Shown: positions 7,548 through 11,469 of the stretch, piece by piece
Numbering within the stretch: the stretch's first letter is position 1
How the letters are laid out: every line of letters starts with the position of its first letter
NCBI GenBank assembly: GCA_030040825.1
Contig: JASHSY010000166.1
Coordinates: forward strand, 1 to 11,469
Length of the DNA stretch: 11,469 nucleotides
Direction of reading: 5' to 3'
Source of the DNA: Xanthobacteraceae bacterium
GTDB lineage: Bacteria > Pseudomonadota > Alphaproteobacteria > Rhizobiales > Xanthobacteraceae
The notes under the pieces: model-generated
Seen by the model: only the letters and a program-made list of their open reading frames with translations
The model's database searches: none
What the model was told of the DNA's origin: nothing
Translations under genes and position numbers: made by a program

Positions 7548-9323
7548 TCACAACGGCAACCTCGGCTCTTTGTCGCGCGTGCGCCGCGCGGTAGCGGCGG
7601 TTGCGGCCGCGCCTTGGCTGGATTGCTGAAAGCTCCAGCTCACGCGTGGCGTTGAACGCGCCTGCCCCTTGATGATGAGCTGTGCGGCGCGGCGTGGCCC
7701 ATTGTTGCCGGAAAGATATACGCCGTCCTCGAGCTGGATGTGATGATCGCCGGCACTGAAGGTCCACACTTCCTTGTTGGGCATCACCAGCAGCACGCCG
7801 TGTCCGTCGGTCAGCCGGGTCGCCTTGACCAGCGGATGCAGATGGAAGCGGACCGTGTACTGGTCTTGGCTGCTGTGCAGCTGCGCCCCGCCGTCGGCAG
7901 CAAGGAACAGGTCTTCGCCTTCAAGCCGCGTCCCGTCGGCCGCAAGCGTCAGCGTGCGCTGGTGCACCACGCCATAAGCGGCCGCGTAACCGTCATGGCT
8001 GGCGCGCAGTACAATCGTGCCGGGACCCTCCTCGCGTACCGTGGACACGTGCCGTGGTCCGCCCAGCATTGGCGAGCCGCCGAGCACCCGCCGCAACACA
8101 GGTGTTTCGACAAATTGCGCCGACGACGTGTCGTTGAACGTCACAGTCGAATGCGCAGCAGTTGCGCGTGCATGCCGCCGCCATTCGTCGCGCGCCATTG
8201 CCGGCATTCCACAATTGACGACGATGAGATTTCGTTTGGGGGAGGAAAATTCGAACGATAAGCACCCGGCATGCGCGTCGAGGCTCATCTCGATCGGCGG
8301 CGCACGGCCGGTGTCCATGATCAAAACACCGTTGCCGGCTTCCAGCCGCTGATAAGCGGAGTATGGCGCGTTCGACAGCGGCGCGCCGCGCGTCTCGTCA
8401 TAGGCGAGCAGCGTCATCAACAACTCGGCCGGCGTCGGGCCCATCCCGTTGAAATGCGCGAGTGTGCCGTCTGAATGGCGGAAGAAGCGCAGCATCGGCA
8501 TCATACGCTCGATGGCGCCCAGCAGCGCCTGCGGCGGCGCTATGTTGCGCGCGGCAAATGCCTGGCGCAGCGGCAGCAATTCGAGCAGCACTTCAGCGAT
8601 GGCGCCTGGATCGCGGCTGACGTGTCCGCCGTCGGGCAGGATCTGCCGCTCGAGCTCGGCGACCAGTCGGGCGGTGGTCGATTTAATGTGGCGGCTTTGA
8701 CCGGCGATGCAGAGCGCGGCGTAGCTGAGCGCGATCGCCGCCTGCATGCGCGCCACGCCGCGATGCGCGTCGCCGGCGGTATGGCGCAGATAGCGTACCT
8801 GGCGGACCAGGCTCCTGACGAACCGCCGATAGAACCGCATGTCGGCGTCTTGCAGCAGCATTGGCGCTTGGCTGAGCCAGGAAATGATCCGGCGCGATAG
8901 CACGTCCGGCCGCCAGCCAAGCGGATGCCATGCGCCTTGGTAGCCGATCCATTCATCGATCAGCGCGCGCGCATTGGCGCGGGTGATGGCGGAATCGGCG
9001 GCCCGCAAATGGCGGAGCCAGGAAAAGCCCAACAGCGCGGCTGCCCATTCCTCCGATGGCGGCGTTATTTCGAAGATCGAGCGATCGTCGCAGACCACGA
9101 CCTTGCCAACGAAAGCAAAGCGGCCGGAATAAATTTCGGCGGCGCGCGTGGCGTCGGCGGTGCGAAGCTCCTGCGGTGCAATCAGCAGCCGGTCGGCCTT
9201 AAGCGGCGTGATTGGCCAACGCAGCACTGGGTGGCCGTTAATCCGGCCGGCAAGCTGCCGCAACGCGCCGCGCAGCAGAAGCCAAGCGAGCTTCGCCTGG
9301 TTCGCGAATGAAACGCGCGCCAT
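7548..9323 (-). CDS. Heparinase II/III family protein
   Basis: With the ATG at 9323 this is a 591-residue protein of the heparinase II/III-like polysaccharide lyase superfamily. The N-terminal half (about 45-310) is helical, as in the alpha/alpha toroid, with YSGRFAFVGKVV, EWAAALLGFSWLRHLRAA, a Trp-rich segment and LPDGGHVSRDP (His234). The C-terminal half is the beta-sandwich Hepar_II_III region, with DAHAGCLSFEFSSPKRNLIV (His351), RATAAHSTVTFND (His391) and VYLSGNNGPRRAAQLIIKG near the end. These match positions where lyases of the family carry catalytic or metal-binding His residues. The start after AGGAGAGGG (11-nt spacer) is preferred over an upstream TTG (9401) that adds 26 non-conserved residues. 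I see no clear signal peptide, only a short amphipathic N-terminus, so it may be cytoplasmic. The last about 20 residues are Ala/Arg-rich and low in complexity. It is flanked by rsmB (103 bp) and purH (35 bp). The substrate is unknown. Confidence 0.9.
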   Translation of the reverse strand: MARVSFANQAKLAWLLLRGALRQLAGRINGHPVLRWPITPLKADRLLIAPQELRTADATRAAEIYSGRFAFVGKVVVCDDRSIFEITPPSEEWAAALLGFSWLRHLRAADSAITRANARALIDEWIGYQGAWHPLGWRPDVLSRRIISWLSQAPMLLQDADMRFYRRFVRSLVRQVRYLRHTAGDAHRGVARMQAAIALSYAALCIAGQSRHIKSTTARLVAELERQILPDGGHVSRDPGAIAEVLLELLPLRQAFAARNIAPPQALLGAIERMMPMLRFFRHSDGTLAHFNGMGPTPAELLMTLLAYDETRGAPLSNAPYSAYQRLEAGNGVLIMDTGRAPPIEMSLDAHAGCLSFEFSSPKRNLIVVNCGMPAMARDEWRRHARATAAHSTVTFNDTSSAQFVETPVLRRVLGGSPMLGGPRHVSTVREEGPGTIVLRASHDGYAAAYGVVHQRTLTLAADGTRLEGEDLFLAADGGAQLHSSQDQYTVRFHLHPLVKATRLTDGHGVLLVMPNKEVWTFSAGDHHIQLEDGVYLSGNNGPRRAAQLIIKGQARSTPRVSWSFQQSSQGAAATAATARRTRDKEPRLPL

Positions 9324-9334
9324 TACCGCGCTTG

Positions 9335-9343
9335 CCCTCTCCT
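9335..9343 (-). promoter_or_regulatory. Ribosome binding site deciding the heparinase-like start
   Basis: On the minus strand AGGAGAGGG lies 11 nt before the ATG at 9323. It is the only strong Shine-Dalgarno-like match in the rsmB-heparinase gap and favours this ATG over the in-frame TTG at 9401. Confidence 0.55.
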
Positions 9344-9426
9344 GCGGCAGGACTTCGCTGCCGGCTCGCCGACCATAACGGAATGCCGCCGCGACGGCCA
9401 ATAAGAGGCGCTTTTCCGCTGGTATT

Positions 9427-10782
9427 CTAACGCTTTATCAGCCGCGCGGCGTAGAAGCCGTCGAGGCCGCAGAAGCGCGAATCGGCATCGGGAAAATGGC
9501 AGGGCAGGGTGCGCAGATCGCCATCTTTTGTGATGAACTCTGCCTGCCCGAAGACTTCCAGAGCGGCGATCGGCGCGCGCCGCACATCGTCAGTATGGGC
9601 GAGCAAAGCGGCGACAATGTTCTCGCCTTCCTCCGGTTCGAGCGAACACGTGCAATAAACGATGGTGCCGCCCGGCTTGGTCAGCGCGACCGCGCGTCCG
9701 ATCAGCCGGCGCTGCAGCGCGGCAAGCTTCTCGATGTCGGCTAAGCTTTTCAGCCACGGCACATCGGGATGGCGGCGGACGGTACCGGTCGATGAGCAAG
9801 GTGGGTCAAGCAGCACCGCATCGAACGGTTCGGCGTCCCATTTTTCGACCTCGGCGCAGACGATTTCGGCATCAAGGTGAAGCCGGCTCAGGTTTTCGCG
9901 TAGGCGCGCCACGCGCGCCGGTGCGCGATCGACCGCGGTGACGTGGGCGCCGGCGACAGCGAGTTGTGCCGCTTTGCCGCCCGGCGCCGCGCACAGATCG
10001 GCGACACGCAATCCGGCGATATCGCCGAACAGGCGCGCGGGCAGGGCGGCTGCGGCGTCTTGCACCCACCAGGCGCCTTCGGCAAAACCGGGCAGGGCGG
10101 TAACGGCGCCGGGCACAACCGTGCGTACCGAACCCGTCGGCAGCACGCGGCCGCCGAGCTGTACGGCCCAGTGTTCGGGGTCGCTCTTCACCGTCAAATC
10201 GAGCGCCGGCTCGCGGCCGTTGGCGGCGGCTATGGCGCGCGCCGTCGCCTCGCCATAAGCGCCGATCCAGCGCGCCATCAACCATGGCGGCGTATCGAGC
10301 ATGACGGTATCGAGCGCCGCAAGCCGCTCGGCGCCTTCGCGTGCAACGCGACGGAGCACCGCGTTCACCAAAGCCGCGAAATGCATGGCCTGCCGGTCTG
10401 CCTGGGCAAGCCGCACCGAAAGATCAACGGCGGCATGATCGGGCACGTCGAGAAAAAGAATTTGCGCCGCACCAAGCAGGAGGGTGGTCTCCACGCGCGG
10501 GGCCTTTGCCGGCAATCCGCGTTCGACCAGGGCGCCGATGAGGTGGCGTAAGGTTCCGAGCCGACGCAACACGGTCGCCGCCAGCGCGCGCGTTAGCCCG
10601 CGATCGCGTTCTTCCAGCTCCGCAAGGGCCGCCTGCACCGCGCTGCGGTTGATCTCCTCATCGAACGCCCGGCGCCGGCGCAGCACGCTTTCGAGAATTT
10701 CAGCGGCCAGCGCACGCGTGGCAAATCCCGGTGCAGCGGCAGGATCGGCGTAACGAGCTTTGCGCCGGCGCGCGCCTTTCAC
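9427..10782 (-). CDS. rsmB: 16S rRNA (cytosine-5)-methyltransferase RsmB
   Basis: A 451-residue RsmB/Sun/NOP2-family enzyme that uses S-adenosylmethionine to make m5C in 16S rRNA (C967 in E. coli numbering), in the cytoplasm during small-subunit maturation. The N-terminal NusB-like RNA-binding domain is at about 20-150 (ATRALAAEILESVL, RGLTRALAATVLRRLGTL, LVNAVLRRV). The Rossmann methyltransferase domain follows, with the SAM-binding motif DLCAAPGGKAAQ (262-273), acidic VTAVDRA (Asp285), motif IV LLDPPCSSTGTVRRHPD (Cys329) and motif VI IVYCTCSLEPEEGE with the nucleophile Cys379. Both catalytic cysteines are present. The start is GTG, with a consensus AGGAGG 11 nt upstream. It heads the likely operon with the heparinase-like gene and purH, and diverges from the DUF1674 gene across 52 bp. 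A related m5C methyltransferase specificity cannot be excluded, but the NusB domain and length fit RsmB well. Confidence 0.95.
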   Translation of the reverse strand: MKGARRRKARYADPAAAPGFATRALAAEILESVLRRRRAFDEEINRSAVQAALAELEERDRGLTRALAATVLRRLGTLRHLIGALVERGLPAKAPRVETTLLLGAAQILFLDVPDHAAVDLSVRLAQADRQAMHFAALVNAVLRRVAREGAERLAALDTVMLDTPPWLMARWIGAYGEATARAIAAANGREPALDLTVKSDPEHWAVQLGGRVLPTGSVRTVVPGAVTALPGFAEGAWWVQDAAAALPARLFGDIAGLRVADLCAAPGGKAAQLAVAGAHVTAVDRAPARVARLRENLSRLHLDAEIVCAEVEKWDAEPFDAVLLDPPCSSTGTVRRHPDVPWLKSLADIEKLAALQRRLIGRAVALTKPGGTIVYCTCSLEPEEGENIVAALLAHTDDVRRAPIAALEVFGQAEFITKDGDLRTLPCHFPDADSRFCGLDGFYAARLIKR

Positions 10783-10834
10783 GTTGCGAAATTCCTCCTT
10801 GCGTGCGGGGCAGGGCTACGCCAACTCACGGGCA
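10783..10834. promoter_or_regulatory. Divergent spacer between rsmB and the SDHAF4-like gene
   Basis: Only 52 bp separate the rsmB GTG and the DUF1674 ATG, so each promoter must reach into the other gene. On the minus strand TTGGCA (10836-10841) and TAGCCC (10813-10818) are 17 bp apart; the -35 is good but the -10 is weak. I see no convincing promoter for the plus-strand gene. Confidence 0.3.
10794..10799 (-). promoter_or_regulatory. Consensus ribosome binding site of rsmB
   Basis: AGGAGG (within AAGGAGGAA) on the minus strand lies 11 nt before the GTG at 10782. It is a full match to the anti-Shine-Dalgarno core and makes the non-ATG start credible. Confidence 0.7.
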
Positions 10835-11074
10835 ATGCCAACCGATCAGCCTCTACCGAAGCCGCGCCCCAAGGACGCCGCACCAAATTCCGCCGCCGAT
10901 GCCAAGCGAAAGCTGAGCCCGGCCGCCGAGCATGCGCTCGCCGAAGCCGCGGCACGCCGCGCAGCGAACGAGGCGAAAGCCGCGGATCGGCCGAAGGAAG
11001 TGCCGGGCCGTGAGGGTCCTGAGCCCACTCGTTACGGCGATTGGGAAAAGGACGGACTTACCTCGGATTTTTAG
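10835..11074 (+). CDS. DUF1674 / SDHAF4-family protein (putative succinate dehydrogenase assembly factor)
   Basis: A 79-residue protein. Its C-terminus (residues 61-79) carries the family signature GPEPTRYGDWEKDG followed by a terminal SDF, as in DUF1674 proteins and mitochondrial SDHAF4/Sdh8. In eukaryotes SDHAF4 binds the flavinylated SdhA subunit and helps assemble complex II; that role here is inferred from homology. The N-terminal 60 residues are Pro/Ala/Lys-rich with a predicted helix about 28-50, probably flexible, and there is no signal peptide or membrane segment. The ATG at 10835 is preferred: it matches the short family length, and the frame upstream has only a TTG start inside rsmB. 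The ribosome binding site is weak (GGGGCAGGG is about 20 nt away). It diverges from rsmB, and no sdh gene is in the window. Confidence 0.88.
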   Translation: MPTDQPLPKPRPKDAAPNSAADAKRKLSPAAEHALAEAAARRAANEAKAADRPKEVPGREGPEPTRYGDWEKDGLTSDF

Positions 11075-11093
11075 GCTGACGGGCGTCGCAATC

Positions 11094-11125
11094 TTGACTT
11101 TATTCCGCAGATAGAAGAATATAAT
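11094..11125 (+). promoter_or_regulatory. Possible promoter of the thermonuclease gene
   Basis: The 99-bp gap 11075-11173 is AT-rich against its surroundings. It holds TTGACT (11094-11099) and a perfect TATAAT (11120-11125), but they are 20 bp apart, longer than the ideal 17. With a 17-bp spacer the -10 would be GAATAT (11117-11122). No stem-loop terminator for the upstream gene was seen. Confidence 0.45.
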
Positions 11126-11173
11126 CCTGCAATTTAAGATCGTTTTTACCTTACATACAATCAGGACGAGTTG

Positions 11174-11469
11174 GTGACCTTCGCGCATCATTTGTCCTTC
11201 GCGTCATTCGGATCGCGGCAGCGCAGCGGGTTGGTTGCGGCCGCGGCCGCGGCCGTGATCTTCGCGATTGGCCTTGCGGCAGGGGCGACGTTGCGGCCGC
11301 CAATGACGCAGCACCCAACGCATGCCGGTGCGGCGCCCGCGTCGGTGCACGGCGTTGATGCGGTCTTACGATCGTCGCCAAATCTCCAGTTCACTTATCC
11401 GGTCGACGTGTTGCGCATCATCGACGGCGATACCTTCGACGCGCGCGTTCGCGTCTGGCCGGGACTCGA
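11174..11469 (+). CDS. Thermonuclease (SNase-like) family protein, N-terminal part (3' end outside window)
   Basis: The frame from GTG 11174 stays open to the window end (98 codons). Residues 1-18 are polar and basic, 19-40 are a hydrophobic helix (signal anchor or uncleaved signal peptide), and 41-72 a Pro/Ala/His linker. Then FTYPVDVLRIIDGDTFDARVRVWPGL begins the SNase OB-fold. Asp84 and Asp86 in IDGDTF correspond to the first calcium-binding acidic residues (Asp19/Asp21) of staphylococcal nuclease; the catalytic Arg/Glu residues would lie beyond the window. The VWPGL ending resembles the many alphaproteobacterial thermonuclease-family proteins. AGGA (11163-11166) is 7 nt before the GTG. 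TTG 11171 is an alternative start, and an in-frame stop at 11135 bounds the gene. It is likely exported or membrane-anchored, facing the periplasm. Activity cannot be judged from this fragment. Confidence 0.85.
   Translation, partial: MTFAHHLSFASFGSRQRSGLVAAAAAAVIFAIGLAAGATLRPPMTQHPTHAGAAPASVHGVDAVLRSSPNLQFTYPVDVLRIIDGDTFDARVRVWPGL
11237..11254 (+). repeat. Tandem GCGGCC hexamer, three copies
   Basis: Three perfect head-to-tail GCGGCC units encode six alanines (residues 22-27) in the hydrophobic segment of the thermonuclease protein. Gain or loss of a unit would keep the frame and change the helix by two residues. Confidence 0.8.

Noticed and set aside
9324..9426. Own promoter for the heparinase-like gene in the rsmB gap
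   Set aside because: On the minus strand TTGGCC and TTATGG are 17 bp apart, but the -10 barely matches consensus; co-transcription with rsmB is simpler.
10853..11191. 112-codon minus-strand frame over the SDHAF4-like gene and the AT-rich gap
   Set aside because: Opposes a gene with a clear conserved C-terminus and overlaps the thermonuclease start; no ribosome site or motif supports it.
1..11469. A defence island, mobile element, CRISPR array or new multi-gene system
   Set aside because: AddAB could suggest defence context, but all neighbours are core housekeeping genes of uniform GC-rich style; no transposase, integrase, toxin-antitoxin pair, repeat-spacer array or RNA gene was seen.

Overview
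The window looks like ordinary chromosome of a GC-rich alphaproteobacterium, most probably Hyphomicrobiales (Rhizobiales), in the Bradyrhizobium/Rhodopseudomonas/Xanthobacteraceae range. The evidence is the alpha-type AddAB pair followed by trxA, the block rsmB - heparinase-like gene - purH, and a DUF1674 (SDHAF4-like) gene beside rsmB. The taxonomic call rests on gene content and protein style; no search was run.

Layout, plus strand, 1-5269: the 3' half of addB, a 4-bp ATGA overlap into complete addA (double-strand-break resection), then 75 bp with a plausible promoter and trxA (thioredoxin). At 5270-5485 lies a 216-bp non-coding stretch with three CCGTAA hexamers exactly 15 bp apart and a 6-bp dyad sitting inside a possible promoter. 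It is followed by a small secreted RlpA-like double-psi beta-barrel protein (5486-5899).

Minus strand, 5920-10782: transcribed right to left, rsmB (16S rRNA m5C methyltransferase), a heparinase II/III-like protein and purH (last two steps of IMP synthesis). The gaps are 103 and 35 bp, so this is probably one operon. purH converges on rlpA with only 20 bp between stops.

Plus strand again, 10835-11469: a 79-residue DUF1674/SDHAF4-family protein, divergent from rsmB across 52 bp. After a 99-bp AT-rich gap comes the 5' part of a membrane-anchored or secreted thermonuclease (SNase-fold) gene that runs off the window end.

I found no mobile element, CRISPR array, tRNA, rRNA or phage gene, and no convincing new multi-gene system. 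The points worth a second look are modest: the cysteine-free AddB nuclease half, an RlpA domain lacking the acidic residue expected in its active cleft, a heparinase-like protein without an evident signal peptide inside a housekeeping operon, the bacterial SDHAF4 homologue, and the patterned DNA upstream of rlpA.
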